A stretch of DNA of 21,380 nucleotides from NCBI GenBank assembly GCA_016210295.1, contig JACQUM010000039.1:1-21380 (forward strand). The letters run 5' to 3'. The notes beneath the pieces were generated by a model. That model was not told where the DNA came from. It did no database searches and worked only from the letters and a program-made list of their open reading frames with translations. The DNA is from Chloroflexota bacterium. Its GTDB lineage: Bacteria; Chloroflexota; Dehalococcoidia; UBA6926; JACQUM01. Below, piece after piece: positions 21,241-21,380 of this stretch. Numbering within the stretch: the first letter of the stretch is position 1; the number at the start of each line of letters is the position of its first letter. The position numbers and the translations under genes were made by a program.

Positions 21241-21380
21241 GGGTCTCCTCTCGTTATTAGGCTAGAGGCAGGAGCACCGGTCGTCAAGGATGTCGCATTG
21301 TTGGAGGGAAGGTAACAGCCACTACTTTACCTTTCCGCCGGGATGCGTATTCTAAGATAGCAAGGGCAACCGGGTAGGGC
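21241..21380. other. Right-edge region, no gene seen
   Basis: About 140 nt upstream of the small membrane-protein gene. It contains a short inverted pair GGTAAC/GTAGTGG-TTACC-like words and AT-rich TATTCTAAGATAG, which may belong to its promoter, but I see nothing decisive. Confidence 0.4.

Overview
The window is GC-rich bacterial chromosome (roughly 65 % G+C by eye, apart from one AT-richer patch near 14.0-15.0 kb). Lipoprotein cytochromes, lineage-typical small proteins, REP-like GTCATTCTGAG repeats and the style of the VWA/ATPase and redoxin genes suggest an uncultured Chloroflexota (Dehalococcoidia-like) bacterium. That assignment is inference; no rRNA gene is present to confirm it. No tRNA, rRNA, CRISPR array, integrase or transposase gene was seen.

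Layout. 1-2745 (+): 3' end of a VWA-domain gene, a small P-loop ATPase and a YtcJ-type amidohydrolase, tightly packed. 2746-8230 (-): an operon-like run read leftwards: DUF2203 protein, PdxA, a 56-residue membrane protein, a zinc-type quinone oxidoreductase, an aquaporin, a GlcD-type FAD oxidase and, after a gap, a retropepsin-like protease. 8255-9517 (+): a second quinone oxidoreductase whose promoter is separated from the gene by a miniature inverted-repeat element. 9518-10082: repeats only. 10083-13053 (+): malate synthase and isocitrate lyase (the glyoxylate shunt) ending in a long palindromic terminator. 13058-15013 (-): small unknown protein, metallo-beta-lactamase hydrolase and two unknown genes in the AT-richer patch. 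15280-16776 (-): a thioredoxin-NHL protein. 17048-17864 (+): FMN-binding split-barrel protein, ribosomal protein S21, terminator. 18002-18556 (-): duplicated-motif membrane protein and a 35-residue zinc ribbon. 18743-21029 (+): cytochrome c lipoprotein, membrane-anchored redoxin, second cytochrome c lipoprotein, SCO-type copper/thiol protein. 21040-21240 (-): small membrane protein.

Main discovery. Two genes are interrupted by an in-frame TGA exactly where the first redox cysteine of a CxxC motif belongs: the thioredoxin-NHL protein (TGA at 16638-16636, motif U-I-N-C) and the anchored redoxin (TGA at 19560-19562, motif U-G-G-C). Each TGA is followed at 21-25 nt by a perfect 7-bp hairpin with a 3-4 nt loop carrying G in its first two positions, which is the bacterial SECIS pattern. 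Conventional gene callers would split or truncate both genes. I read them as selenoproteins of 498 and 214 residues. TGA is an ordinary stop for other genes here, so this is not a reassigned code.

How the genes fit together. The right-hand cluster looks like an extracytoplasmic redox module: two haem c lipoproteins flank a membrane-tethered selenocysteine redoxin, followed by a SCO protein of the type that matures the CuA site of cytochrome oxidase or handles thiols. The glyoxylate shunt genes indicate growth on acetate, fatty acids or other C2-yielding substrates.
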